Made by a program: the position numbers and the translations under genes | Source: Bacteroidales bacterium | GTDB lineage: Bacteria; Bacteroidota; Bacteroidia; Bacteroidales; UBA3824 | DNA length: 64,000 nt | Reading direction: 5' to 3' | Assembly (NCBI GenBank): GCA_016293845.1 | Contig: JAEDDH010000017.1 | Coordinates: forward strand, 19,717 to 83,716 | Part shown: positions 26,448 through 35,923 of the stretch, one piece after another | Layout: the number at the start of each line of letters is the position of its first letter | Numbering within the stretch: position 1 is the stretch's first letter | Notes under the pieces: generated by a model | Seen by the model: only the letters and a program-made list of their open reading frames with translations | Database searches by the model: none | What the model was told of the DNA's origin: nothing

Positions 26448-26521
26448 TTGCGCTGCGATTAGTTAAAATTTTTTTTATCGGAATCAACCGACACTTTCAA
26501 GCTGCAAATTTAATAAAAATT

Positions 26522-27421
26522 TTAATGACTTGTGTATACTGTTTCGATAATTATTTTTGCAATAATCTCAAAACGTTGATTATCAATATCTTTCAAATGG
26601 TCATTTTTAATAACCTCGGCATTTCCGTTACGAAGATATTGTCCTGCCAAGCAAAACGAACGGACTCCTGCCACAGCGCTCACAATAGTGTTGTCGCCAT
26701 AATAGGGTGTCGCTATCACCTCAGGAAAGAGGGTCTCGGCATCAAATAGTTTAGCTGTGCTGCGTGCAAAATAAAAATGGCGCGATGCAAAATGGTTTGA
26801 ATTGCCGTCGATTGCAAAAAAAGCATCTTTGTGCGCGGAATGCATTACGCTAATGCCGTACTGATATTGCGAAATAATTTCTTTGTTATCCTCAGCCCAC
26901 GCCTGTGCACCAAGACAATAGCGCAGATGACCATTGATTGTGGAATCGTTGAGATAGGCAAAACGTCCGTCGAAAAACACAATATCGATACCACAACCAG
27001 GGTCTCGCTCGGCAAAATAACGCGAAAGCGACATCAACAGAGCAGCTCCCGAAGCGCAATCGGCAGTATCGCCTGAAAATGGATTTTGGTCGTAATTGGT
27101 GTAGAGCAAAACACGGTCGTGGTAGCCGGCGTTAAACTTACATATTATATTATTAAGTGTAACCGAAAGAGAATCGTTGAGTTGCACATTTCGACTCTGC
27201 ACCATCACGGTGTCGGCGTGTTTGCGCATTTCACCACAAATAAAATCCTTGGCATCGGCAATGCTCTTCGAACCGCTAAAACGCATAGTATAACGGTTAA
27301 GACTGTCGGCAAAATCCATTGCGCAGTTGTTGTAATAACCGATAGGCACAGGCACAGGAGCGCACGCAGCCATCATCAGCAACAATAATATGCTAAAATA
27401 GCGCAAGTTGCACATCATCAT
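26522..27421 (-). CDS. Lipoprotein related to glutaminyl cyclase/M28 peptidases, catalytic residues altered
   Basis: A 299-residue lipoprotein; the lipobox is MMAAC. The fold markers of M28 glutaminyl-peptide cyclotransferases are visible (VLLYTNYDQNPFSGDTADCASGAALL near 108, DIVFFDGR near 150, YCLGAQAWA near 170). The usual HxD, DD and ED metal and acid positions appear as NYD, TADC and DGR, so activity is doubtful. The gene begins inside the last codons of ruvB (29-bp overlap); one of three consecutive ATGs is used. Confidence 0.65.
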   Translation of the reverse strand: MMMCNLRYFSILLLLMMAACAPVPVPIGYYNNCAMDFADSLNRYTMRFSGSKSIADAKDFICGEMRKHADTVMVQSRNVQLNDSLSVTLNNIICKFNAGYHDRVLLYTNYDQNPFSGDTADCASGAALLMSLSRYFAERDPGCGIDIVFFDGRFAYLNDSTINGHLRYCLGAQAWAEDNKEIISQYQYGISVMHSAHKDAFFAIDGNSNHFASRHFYFARSTAKLFDAETLFPEVIATPYYGDNTIVSAVAGVRSFCLAGQYLRNGNAEVIKNDHLKDIDNQRFEIIAKIIIETVYTSH

Positions 27422-28421
27422 CGTTAAAAGTTGTAAGATTTTTACCTAAATGCTTGTAAGCAAAGGGAGTAACCTCTCGCCCGCGTGGGGTGCGTTTCAA
27501 AAGTCCCTCCATAATAAGGTACGGTTCGTAAACCTCCTCGATAGTGCCGCTATCTTCGCCCACAGCCGTGGCAATGGTGTTTAATCCCACAGGACCGCCC
27601 TGAAATTTATCGATAATGGTGCAGAGAATCTTGTTGTCCATTTCGTCTAAGCCGAGCGAATCTATATTAAGGTTGTCGAGAGCGTATTTTGTTATCTCTA
27701 AGTCGATTACGCCGTTACCCTTAACCTGCGCAAAATCCCTTACACGGCGAAGTAACGAATTGGCAATACGCGGAGTACCACGGCTACGCGATGCTATTTC
27801 ACCGGCAGCTGGCTGGTCGATTTCTACATTTAAGATTTTGGCGGCACGCATTACAATACGTGTAAGCACCTCGATATCATAATATTCAAGCAAAAGATTG
27901 ATACCAAACCTTGCACGCAGAGGAGCGGTGAGCAATCCAGCACGTGTGGTTGCGCCAACAAGCGTAAAAGGATTTAAGGTTAATTGCACCGAACGCGCCG
28001 CCGGACCTTTATCGATAACAATATCAATCTTAAAATCCTCCATTGCCGAATAGAGGTATTCCTCCACCACGGGCGAGAGGCGGTGAATCTCGTCGATAAA
28101 AAGCACATCGCGGCTGTCGAGATTGGTGAGTAATCCGGCAAGGTCGCCGGGTTTGTCGAGCACTGGTCCAGATGTAGTTTTCATTCCCACGCCGAGTTCG
28201 TTGGCTATGATATTAGAAAGTGTGGTTTTGCCCAAACCGGGAGGGCCGTGAAAAAGCACATGGTCGAGTGCCTCGCCGCGCATCTTGGCCGCCTTCACAA
28301 ACACTTCGAGGTTTTCACGAAGTTTTTTTTGACCGTTGAAATCGTCGAAAGTTAAAGGGCGGAGTTTGCGCTCAAACTCTTTTTCCTTTTCGGATATGTT
28401 GTTGATTGCTCTGATGTCCAT
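27393..28421 (-). CDS. ruvB: Holliday junction branch-migration helicase RuvB
   Basis: A 342-residue AAA+ motor of the RuvAB complex. Walker A GPPGLGKT (near residue 60), Walker B LFIDEIHRLSPVVEEYLYSAMED (near 108), sensor GATTRAGLLTAPLRARFG and the C-terminal winged helix (RTPRGREVTPFAYKHLG) are all present. Length is typical. It is followed by the overlapping lipoprotein gene. Confidence 0.97.
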   Translation of the reverse strand: MDIRAINNISEKEKEFERKLRPLTFDDFNGQKKLRENLEVFVKAAKMRGEALDHVLFHGPPGLGKTTLSNIIANELGVGMKTTSGPVLDKPGDLAGLLTNLDSRDVLFIDEIHRLSPVVEEYLYSAMEDFKIDIVIDKGPAARSVQLTLNPFTLVGATTRAGLLTAPLRARFGINLLLEYYDIEVLTRIVMRAAKILNVEIDQPAAGEIASRSRGTPRIANSLLRRVRDFAQVKGNGVIDLEITKYALDNLNIDSLGLDEMDNKILCTIIDKFQGGPVGLNTIATAVGEDSGTIEEVYEPYLIMEGLLKRTPRGREVTPFAYKHLGKNLTTFNDDDVQLALF

Positions 28422-28483
28422 TACGCTGATTTTTGTTTTCGCCGTAAAGATAGTAAAAAATATGGAAGGCTATAAAAAAACTT

Positions 28484-29527
28484 TTATTTTGCAGTGCTAT
28501 ATAGTTTGCAGATTTCCTTAACCACCTGTTCGATAGGCTGATAACCTGCCACAAGAGTATTAATGCTCTTAGAATTGCTATATAGTTTAAAATCGGTAAT
28601 GAGGCTAATAAAATCGTCGTTGAGCCGTGGATTGTGGCGCGAAAATAGGTATTTAATTCTGTACCAAACTTTTAGAAAAGCAAACATAAATTTACATACA
28701 TTAAACTTAGGACGTTTAACGCCAAAATTATCGGCAATATAAAATAGCAATTCGGCAAAACTCATACACTGTGAAACAGTTATAAAACGCTCTTTAATAA
28801 AGCGTTGCTTAGAGAGTGAAAGCATACAGCGCACAAGGTCGTTGACACCAATAAAACCCGTTACACCTTTGGTATATAATAATAAACCACGACTAACACG
28901 TGCAAACATTGCGCTACTATCTTTGTGCCAATCACCGGGACCAATAATAAAACCTGCATTGATAATCGAGCCAGGCAAACCCTCTTCAAAAGCTCTCCAA
29001 ACCTCCATTTCGCTCAAAAACGATGCTTGTGAAAATTCGGTATAATTACCTTTTGGGTCGCGTTCTGATTTTTCGGTAATCTCTTTCATCTCAGGTTCAT
29101 CGCCCAAGGCTTGGAGATTACTTACATGGCAAAAATATTTTACACCGGCATTTCGAGCCTCGTCTACAAGCAGCGCTGTGCTGGTAACAATGCCGTTGAT
29201 AATATTGTCATCTTTTTTCAGACCAAAAAAAGCAGGAGTAGAGCAGTTGAACACCACATCTATTTCGCAGAGCATATCGGCAACAGAATCGCGGTCGAAT
29301 GGGTCGGCTTCCACCCAATCAATTTCGTCAAAAAGATTGTCGCAGTCAGAAAAATAGTATCCCATAATCTTACGAAAACGATCCATATCGCTACGGTCGG
29401 ATTTTACGGCACGGATAGGAAGTCCCTTTTGCAGCAGAGTGCAAATCGTATGTGCTCCTAATATGGTGGTTGGACCGATTACAAGATACATTGAGGATGT
29501 TTTTAACGCTTTGTAAAAGTAAAGCAT
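28484..29527 (-). CDS. Atypical extended SDR (NAD-dependent epimerase/dehydratase-like)
   Basis: A 347-residue Rossmann protein; a second possible start is the M at codon 13 (MYLVIGPTTILGAH), where homologues usually begin. The dinucleotide loop is GPTTILGAH, and DVVFNCSTP fits the second strand. The catalytic YxxxK is replaced (NYTEFSQASFLSEME). It may bind NAD(P) without classical SDR chemistry. It is divergent from the WecA-like gene. Confidence 0.7.
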   Translation of the reverse strand: MLYFYKALKTSSMYLVIGPTTILGAHTICTLLQKGLPIRAVKSDRSDMDRFRKIMGYYFSDCDNLFDEIDWVEADPFDRDSVADMLCEIDVVFNCSTPAFFGLKKDDNIINGIVTSTALLVDEARNAGVKYFCHVSNLQALGDEPEMKEITEKSERDPKGNYTEFSQASFLSEMEVWRAFEEGLPGSIINAGFIIGPGDWHKDSSAMFARVSRGLLLYTKGVTGFIGVNDLVRCMLSLSKQRFIKERFITVSQCMSFAELLFYIADNFGVKRPKFNVCKFMFAFLKVWYRIKYLFSRHNPRLNDDFISLITDFKLYSNSKSINTLVAGYQPIEQVVKEICKLYSTAK

Positions 29528-29583
29528 AAATATTAATAGAATAGTGCCTTAAATTGAACTTATTATTAAGAAATGAAACATTT

Positions 29584-29616
29584 TTTGTACTATAAAGTAC
29601 AATTGTTGTACATTTG
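29584..29616 (+). promoter_or_regulatory. Promoter of the WecA-like gene with a palindrome in the spacer
   Basis: TTTG (29584-29587), 21-base spacer, TACATTTG (29609-29616). A palindrome TGTACT-ATAA-AGTACA (29586-29601) overlaps the -33 side. Confidence 0.6.
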
Positions 29617-29638
29617 CAACTAAAAGCAAAGAGCGTTA

Positions 29639-30703
29639 ATGGATAATATAAAAATTGCCGGCAGTTTAATTATATCGTTGATTGTAAGCCTATTAACGAT
29701 ACCATCGATAGTGCGTGTAGCCAAAAGCAAGCATTTGTGCGAAAAGCCGCACGACCGTCATATACACCAAGGCAATATACCCACACTCGGCGGATGCGCT
29801 ATATTTGGAGCATTTGTAACCACAATGTGCCTCTTTGAAGGCGATAGCGCAAGTTTTATTCCTTACCTTGCCGCTTCATGCATAATTCTCTTTTTTACAG
29901 GTATTAAAGACGACATTATGATAATTGCGCCGCTAACAAAACTTGCCGGACAAATCACTGCCGCACTTGTGCTCTGTGCTGCGGGCGATATTCGCATTAC
30001 AAGTATGCAAGGACTGTTTAATATTCAGGAATTGCCTTACGCTGTGAGCATTGCGCTATCGGTGTTAGTGGTGGTGGCAATAATCAACGCCTTCAACTTA
30101 ATTGACGGAATCGACGGACTTGCAGGTTCGCTCAGCATATCGTCGGCGGCAATGTTCGGATTGTGGTTTTGGTACGAAGGGAACACTGCAATATGCATAG
30201 TATCAGCAAGTTTTATAGGTGCTGTAATAGGTTTTTTGCGCTACAATCTTTTCTCGCAAAAAAACAAAATATTTATGGGCGACACCGGCGCACAACTTGT
30301 GGGATTGGTATGCGTGTTTCTTGCCATAAAATTTGTAGAAGCAAACAACAATATATCAACCACATACATTGTCCGCGGAGCACCGGCTGTGGCATTTGCA
30401 ATATTGGCAGTGCCAGCATTCGACGTGCTTAGAGTTATGTTTTTGAGAATCATACTCAAACGCCCGATTTTTCATCCCGACAATATTCACATACACTACA
30501 AACTGTTGGAACTCGGACTATCGCACAAACAATCCGACATTGTGCTGAATTTTTTCAACATAGCATTTGCAGTTGGAGTTTATTTCTTATCCAAATATAC
30601 TTATATCAACCGTATAGGATTGATAATGCTGCTTGTGCTGATGGTTTCGTTTCATATTCCGCAGATAATTATCAACCGCCGCCGCAAACATAAGAGCCTA
30701 TGA
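29639..30703 (+). CDS. Undecaprenyl-phosphate sugar-1-phosphate transferase (MraY/WecA family)
   Basis: A 354-residue polytopic enzyme with about ten membrane helices. It has the family sites GGCAIFGAF, GIKDDIMIIAPLTKL, NAFNLIDGIDGLAGSLS (near residue 150), FMGDTGAQLVG (near 213) and the HPDNIHIHYKLLELGLSH loop (near 278), which is WecA/TagO-like rather than MraY-like. It starts O-antigen or other lipid-linked glycan assembly. It is coupled (ATGA overlap) to the next gene. Confidence 0.92.
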   Translation: MDNIKIAGSLIISLIVSLLTIPSIVRVAKSKHLCEKPHDRHIHQGNIPTLGGCAIFGAFVTTMCLFEGDSASFIPYLAASCIILFFTGIKDDIMIIAPLTKLAGQITAALVLCAAGDIRITSMQGLFNIQELPYAVSIALSVLVVVAIINAFNLIDGIDGLAGSLSISSAAMFGLWFWYEGNTAICIVSASFIGAVIGFLRYNLFSQKNKIFMGDTGAQLVGLVCVFLAIKFVEANNNISTTYIVRGAPAVAFAILAVPAFDVLRVMFLRIILKRPIFHPDNIHIHYKLLELGLSHKQSDIVLNFFNIAFAVGVYFLSKYTYINRIGLIMLLVLMVSFHIPQIIINRRRKHKSL

Positions 30704-32133
30704 AAACAGCCGTAACAATATTATTAATAATATGTGCTGTAGCGGTTAGCGGGCAAAACCCTTACCGTTACGACTTTCTTGACCAAAAATCGTTTCATTC
30801 GGCTCTGCAACCCTACGAAGATACCGCTAAAACTACTGCAAAAGACTATCAGATAGATATTTATCCATTAGTTAACATTGCTGCCGGCGCAGGCGACAAC
30901 GATATGCACACACTTTATTCGGCAAACGCAGGTGCTGAGGTAAAAGCCAATTTAACATCGAAACTTACAGCAAGTTATAGAATTTACGGCGGAATTTCAC
31001 GCTACATGGATTATTTTGCCAACCTTGCCGATAGTCTACACTACATACCCGCAGCAGGAAGTTTCAAAAAAAACGGCGACACCTATTTTTCATTATATCA
31101 TGATTTTAACCTTACCTACCATTTAGCCGACTACCTTAAATTTTCGGCAGGCAAAGGTCGCAAAAAAATAGGCGACGGATACCGTTCGGTACTGCTTTCA
31201 AACAACAACAGCGGTATGTACTATTTCGACATTATTGCAGGCACAGGAAGTTTTAAATACATTTTTTCGGTAAACACAGCCAAAAGCCTTGATAGTAAAA
31301 CAGGAAGAGGACGCACAAAATATATTGTATATCACGCAATTAGTTGGAATATCACCAATTATCTTAATATCGGCGGATTTGAATCTGTGTCAACCATTAA
31401 ACGCGATTCATCGGGTAATAGCCAATTTGTTGACATTCATTACCTAAACCCTGTTTTATTTCTACGACCGGTAGAATATTCGATAGGTTCGCCCGACAAT
31501 ATTTTAATGGGCATTTTTGGCAAAGTGCGTTATTACCGCAAAAATATTTTATACGCTCAGGTAATGTTAGATGAATTTAACTCATCATTTTTAAAAGCGG
31601 GAAGCGATTGGTGGGCAAAAAAATTTGCTATTCAGGCAGGAGCACGTGGCGAGGTTTTCAATCGCTTGAAATATTTAGCCGAAGCCAACTACATTCGCCC
31701 ATTTATGTATTCGCACGATGATGCTATACGCTCATATTCAATACATTCGCAACCATTAGCACATCCCTACGGAGCAAATCTCAAAGAATGCATTCTAAAC
31801 CTATCTTACACCACCAAAAACAATAAATGGAACATAGACTTAACTGCCGACATAGTTAAAACAGGCATCGACACCGACACAATATCCTACGGCGGCAATG
31901 TTTTGAGGCCATACACACTCCGCAGCGACGACTACGGGCAATCAATGCTTCAAGGCAAACCACTGACTATTACCGATTTAAACCTGACAGTAGAATACAA
32001 AATGAGATTAAATTTTGATTCAGAAGGATATATATTGAAACCTTTTGTTACTTTTGGGTGTTACAACAATGAAGAAAAGAATGTATATTTTTTGATAGGA
32101 ATCAAAAATTTTGATTTAACGAGATTTTATTGA
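30700..32133 (+). CDS. Wzi/RemB-like outer-membrane beta-barrel protein
   Basis: A 477-residue protein with a signal peptide (MKTAVTILLIICAVAVSGQ). The segment AGKGRKKIGDGYRSVLLSNN (near residue 146) is the counterpart of GKNFIGHGYRSIILSD in the 10689-12170 protein; both end in barrel-like strands. Coupling to the WecA-like gene suggests a role in surface polysaccharide export or attachment. Confidence 0.6.
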   Translation: MKTAVTILLIICAVAVSGQNPYRYDFLDQKSFHSALQPYEDTAKTTAKDYQIDIYPLVNIAAGAGDNDMHTLYSANAGAEVKANLTSKLTASYRIYGGISRYMDYFANLADSLHYIPAAGSFKKNGDTYFSLYHDFNLTYHLADYLKFSAGKGRKKIGDGYRSVLLSNNNSGMYYFDIIAGTGSFKYIFSVNTAKSLDSKTGRGRTKYIVYHAISWNITNYLNIGGFESVSTIKRDSSGNSQFVDIHYLNPVLFLRPVEYSIGSPDNILMGIFGKVRYYRKNILYAQVMLDEFNSSFLKAGSDWWAKKFAIQAGARGEVFNRLKYLAEANYIRPFMYSHDDAIRSYSIHSQPLAHPYGANLKECILNLSYTTKNNKWNIDLTADIVKTGIDTDTISYGGNVLRPYTLRSDDYGQSMLQGKPLTITDLNLTVEYKMRLNFDSEGYILKPFVTFGCYNNEEKNVYFLIGIKNFDLTRFY

Positions 32134-32173
32134 CAACTAACATAATACAATAATATATTTAAAGCAAAAGTTT

Positions 32174-33739
32174 ATGGATAGGACAACAGACTTCCTCGTA
32201 GTGGGCAGCGGCGTAGCGGGATTATGTTTCGCACTAAAAGCCGCCGAAAAAGGCAGCGTGCTTATCGTTACAAAAGCCTCAGTTACAGATGCTAACACCA
32301 AGTTTGCGCAGGGCGGAATTGCTTCCGTTACTGGCGAGGGCGATACTTTTGAAAAGCATATTCACGACACAATGGTAGCAGGCGATTTTCTCTCAAAAGA
32401 AAACATCGTAAAAATTGTAGTTGAGGAGGCGCCCGACCGTATTAAAGAACTTGTGCAATGGGGCACCGAGTTTGACCGCAAGAGCGACGGAAGTTTCGAC
32501 CTCCACAAAGAGGGCGGACACAGCGATTTCCGCATTCTCCACCACAAAGATAACACAGGTTTTGAGGTAGAACGAGCTCTTGTTGAGAGAGTTAAGGCTA
32601 CTCCTAACATCACCATGGTAGACCATTTTTACGCCATGGAACTTATTACACAGCACTATCTTGGCAAAACCGTTACTAAATACGACGATGATATTGAGTG
32701 CTACGGCATTTACGCCCTCAACACAAAAACTGGAAAGGTAGAAAAAATCCTCTCAAAAATCACCTACCTTGCCACTGGCGGCATCGGCAATATTTACCAA
32801 GTAACCACTAATCCTCCGATTGCCACAGGCGACGGTATTGCAATGGTTCACCGTGCTAAGGGCGTTGTAGACAATATGGAGTTTGTGCAATTTCACCCCA
32901 CTTCGCTATATCATCCTGGCGAACGTCCTTCGTACTTGATTACCGAGGCTATGCGCGGTTTTGGTGCAATTCTCAAAACCCAAGACGGCAAAACCTTTAT
33001 GGAAAAATACGACGAACGCGGCTGTCTTGCTCCTCGCGACATTGTTGCCCGCGCTATCGACAACGAAATGAAAATCCGTGGCGACGAATATGTTTACCTT
33101 GACGCCACAGTTACCGACCATGAGGAACTCAAAAAACATTTCCCAAATATTTACGAAAAATGCCTCTCGATAGGTATTGACATTACCAAACAGCCAATTC
33201 CCGTTGTTCCCGCAGCCCATTACCTTTGCGGCGGCATACGCGTAGACGAATTTGGACGCACAACAATCCACAACCTTTATGCAGGAGGCGAAACAGCTTG
33301 CACAGGATTGCACGGAGCTAACCGACTTGCATCTAACTCGCTTTTAGAAGCATTAGTATTTGCCCATCGTTCGGCAATGCATTCTGCCAATATCTTGTCG
33401 GGCATAAAATTCTGCGAAAACATCCCCGCATGGAACGACGACGGCACCACAATGAACGAAGAGAATATTCTTATCACTCAATCGTTTAAAGAGTTACAGC
33501 AAATTATGACCTACTACGTGGGTATCGTACGCAGCAACGAACGTATGAAACGCGCCTTCGACCGTTTGCAGATTCTCTACAACGAAACCGAAGATCTCTA
33601 CCGCCGTTCAAAAATCACCGTTCCGCTCTGCGAACTCCGCAACGCGCTTGTAACAGCTTACCTTGTAATCAAGATGGCACGTCGTCGCCGCGAAAGCATT
33701 GGTTTGCACTACAATATCGATACTCCGAAAAAGAAGTAG
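32174..33739 (+). CDS. nadB: L-aspartate oxidase
   Basis: A 521-residue FAD enzyme that oxidises aspartate to iminoaspartate, the first step of NAD synthesis. It has the FAD loop GSGVAGL, AQGGIASV, the FVQFHPTSLY segment, VPAAHYLCGGIRVDEFGRT and HGANRLASNSLLEALVF. The C-terminal helical domain (RRSKITVPLCELRN) is complete. nadA and nadC are not in the window. Confidence 0.95.
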   Translation: MDRTTDFLVVGSGVAGLCFALKAAEKGSVLIVTKASVTDANTKFAQGGIASVTGEGDTFEKHIHDTMVAGDFLSKENIVKIVVEEAPDRIKELVQWGTEFDRKSDGSFDLHKEGGHSDFRILHHKDNTGFEVERALVERVKATPNITMVDHFYAMELITQHYLGKTVTKYDDDIECYGIYALNTKTGKVEKILSKITYLATGGIGNIYQVTTNPPIATGDGIAMVHRAKGVVDNMEFVQFHPTSLYHPGERPSYLITEAMRGFGAILKTQDGKTFMEKYDERGCLAPRDIVARAIDNEMKIRGDEYVYLDATVTDHEELKKHFPNIYEKCLSIGIDITKQPIPVVPAAHYLCGGIRVDEFGRTTIHNLYAGGETACTGLHGANRLASNSLLEALVFAHRSAMHSANILSGIKFCENIPAWNDDGTTMNEENILITQSFKELQQIMTYYVGIVRSNERMKRAFDRLQILYNETEDLYRRSKITVPLCELRNALVTAYLVIKMARRRRESIGLHYNIDTPKKK

Positions 33740-33793
33740 GGATTATTCACGATTACTTAACTTTTAGACAACGCCCGTTTAGGTTACTTAGCA

Positions 33794-33877
33794 TATATTT
33801 GCGATGTATTAAGCGAGTCTAAAACAAACTCCTAATATATTGAATATTATTAAAGATGTCGTGAGACATCTTTTTTT
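33794..33877 (+). ncRNA. Possible small RNA or nadB 3'-UTR unit
   Basis: The gap after nadB holds TATATTTGC (33794-33802), then about 70 bases with no ORF, then a strong terminator AGATGTC-GTGA-GACATCT followed by Ts (33852-33877). TTTTAGAC (33762-33769) and GTCTAAAA (33817-33824) are inverted repeats. No -33 is visible, so this may simply be the nadB terminator region. Confidence 0.35.
33852..33877 (+). terminator. Terminator downstream of nadB
   Basis: AAAGATGTC, a GTGA loop, then GACATC and seven Ts. Confidence 0.85.
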
Positions 33878-33886
33878 GTGTAAGAG

Positions 33887-34474
33887 TTACAGCAACTTTG
33901 GCATACACGGTTCGTAGGTCATTCTATGAAGCGGGGTAACGCCGTATTTTTGAATGGCCTCGATGTGGTCTTTGGTGGGATAGGCTTTGTTTTTGGCCCA
34001 ATTGTATTCGGGATATTGCTCGGCGGCGCGGGTTATCCATTCGTCGCGATAGGTTTTGGCAAGGATAGAGGCGGCTGCAATTGATAGATAAAGAGAATCG
34101 CCTTTAACTACTGTTTTATAAGGAATTGTTTTATATGGCTTAAATTTGTTCCCGTCGATGATAATGAATGCAGGTGTAACGCTCAAACCGTCCAAAGCAC
34201 GGTGCATAGCACGGATAGAGGCATTGAGAATGTTGATGCGGTCTATTTCTTGATTATCGCACGAAGCAACGCAATATGAGGCGGCATCGCGGATAATCTC
34301 ATCGCGAAGCAGAAGTCGTTTTTTTTCGGATAATTGTTTGCTATCGTTGATGTTAGGATTAAAGTAACCGCTTGGAAACACCACCGCAGCAGCAAACACA
34401 GGACCAGCCAGACATCCACGTCCTGCCTCATCGCATCCCGCCTCAGGGTAGTTGGTTTGATAAAACGCTTCCAT
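33887..34474 (-). CDS. rnhB: Ribonuclease HII
   Basis: A 195-residue enzyme that nicks RNA in RNA-DNA duplexes. The catalytic DEAGRG (near residue 15), INDSKQLSEKKR, ASILAKTYRDEWI (near 136) and YPTKDHIEAIQKYG are present. It ends just after the nadB terminator (convergent), and a strong hairpin separates it from tyrS upstream. Confidence 0.96.
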   Translation of the reverse strand: MEAFYQTNYPEAGCDEAGRGCLAGPVFAAAVVFPSGYFNPNINDSKQLSEKKRLLLRDEIIRDAASYCVASCDNQEIDRINILNASIRAMHRALDGLSVTPAFIIIDGNKFKPYKTIPYKTVVKGDSLYLSIAAASILAKTYRDEWITRAAEQYPEYNWAKNKAYPTKDHIEAIQKYGVTPLHRMTYEPCMPKLL

Positions 34475-34487
34475 AATTCATTATTTA

Positions 34488-34524
34488 AAATAAAAGCGAA
34501 TGATTTCCTCATTCGCTTTTATTT
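34488..34524 (-). terminator. Terminator of tyrS
   Basis: AAATAAAAGCGAATGA, a five-base loop, then TCATTCGCTTTTATTT: a perfect 16-bp stem between tyrS and the rnhB start. A and T tracts within the stem could serve either strand. Confidence 0.8.
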
Positions 34525-34539
34525 GTGTGTTTCAGTTTG

Positions 34540-35841
34540 TTATGCTATTGTAAGCACAAACCAATTCTTTTTACCTTTGCGGACGAGGATGTATTTTTCG
34601 TCTAAAAGGTAAGTGGTGTCGATTTTGGTTTCGGGGTCGGACACCTTTTCTTGGTTGATGCTCAGCGAGTTTTCTTTGGTGATAGCGCGACGGGCCTCGC
34701 CTTTGGAGGTAAATACCTGCGATTTTTCTGCCAAAAGGTCAAGAACGCCTATGCCAGCAGCAAGTTCGTCTTTGGAAATCTTGAACTGAGGAACGCCGCT
34801 GAATATCTCTAAGAACGATTTTTCGTCTAATTTCAAGAGTTGTTCCTTGGTGCCTTTGCCAAAAAGTATCTGTGTGGCGGCAATTGCGGTGTTGTAAGCT
34901 TTTTCGCCATGAACCATAATGGTGATACGTTTAGCAAGTTCGCTCTGCAACAGACGGCGACCTTGGTCGGTACGGTGCTCTTCAATAAGGTTTTCAATCT
35001 CCTCTTTCGACAAGAGGGTGTAAATCTTGATGTAACGCTCGGCATCTTCGTCGGAGGTGTTGATCCAAAACTGATAAAACTCGTAGGGAGAAGTAAGTTT
35101 TGGGTCGAGCCAAACATTGCCTTTCTCAGTTTTGCCAAACTTAGTGCCGTCGGCTTTCTTGATAAGGGGACATGTAAGACCGAATGCCTCAGCCTCGATA
35201 CCGTCGATACGGCGGATAAGTTCCACGCCAGTGGTGATATTGCCCCACTGATCGGCGCCACCCATTTGGAGTTTGCAATTTTTGTGCTTGCGAAGATAGT
35301 AGAAGTCGTAGCCCTGCATCAATTGGTATGAGAACTCAGTAAACGACATTCCTTCGCGGCTGTCGGATGCAAAACGCTTTTTAACGCTATCCTTAGCCAT
35401 CATATAGTTAACGGTGATGTGCTTGCCGATGTCGCGGATAAAAGAGATAAACGAAAAATCTTTCATCCAATCGTAGTTGTCCACAAGTTCGGCAGAGTTG
35501 ATAGCGTCGGAGTCAAAATCCAAAAATTTCGACAACTGTGCCTTGATGCAAGCCTTATTGTGGTTGAGGGTTTTCTCGTCTAAGAGATTACGCTCGGCAG
35601 ATTTTCCCGAGGGGTCGCCTACCATACCTGTTGCACCTCCTACGAGAGCGATAGGCTTGTGTCCTGCCATTTGGAAATGTTTCAAAATCATTATCGAAAC
35701 CAAGTGGCCTATATGAAGCGAATCGGCAGTGGGGTCAATGCCCACGTAAGCCGTTGTCATCTCTTTTGCAAGTTGTTCTTCGGTGCCCGGCATCATATCG
35801 TGTATCATGCCGCGCCATTTCAAATCGTCTATAAAACTCAT
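34540..35841 (-). CDS. tyrS: Tyrosyl-tRNA synthetase
   Basis: A 433-residue class I synthetase from the ATG at 35841 (MSFIDDLKWRGMIHDMMPG); in-frame codons upstream run into a simple-repeat stretch and are rejected. It has HIGH (DSLHIGHLVS), the KMSKS counterpart KFGKT (DGTKFGKTEKG), and a C-terminal S4-like domain (VFTSKGEARRAI). It charges tRNA-Tyr. Confidence 0.96.
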   Translation of the reverse strand: MSFIDDLKWRGMIHDMMPGTEEQLAKEMTTAYVGIDPTADSLHIGHLVSIMILKHFQMAGHKPIALVGGATGMVGDPSGKSAERNLLDEKTLNHNKACIKAQLSKFLDFDSDAINSAELVDNYDWMKDFSFISFIRDIGKHITVNYMMAKDSVKKRFASDSREGMSFTEFSYQLMQGYDFYYLRKHKNCKLQMGGADQWGNITTGVELIRRIDGIEAEAFGLTCPLIKKADGTKFGKTEKGNVWLDPKLTSPYEFYQFWINTSDEDAERYIKIYTLLSKEEIENLIEEHRTDQGRRLLQSELAKRITIMVHGEKAYNTAIAATQILFGKGTKEQLLKLDEKSFLEIFSGVPQFKISKDELAAGIGVLDLLAEKSQVFTSKGEARRAITKENSLSINQEKVSDPETKIDTTYLLDEKYILVRKGKKNWFVLTIA

Positions 35842-35850
35842 TTTATTAAA

Positions 35851-35914
35851 TTGGAAATTGATAATTGACAATTGACAATGCCATAAGGGCAACTATCAAC
35901 TGTCAACTATCGAT
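35851..35914. repeat. Low-complexity direct repeats between pheS and tyrS
   Basis: Imperfect repeats of TTGACAA/TTGATAA (and TCAACT on the other half) occupy the gap. It is probably a non-coding simple repeat; no promoter is clear in it. Confidence 0.45.
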
Positions 35915-35923
35915 CGTTAAATA

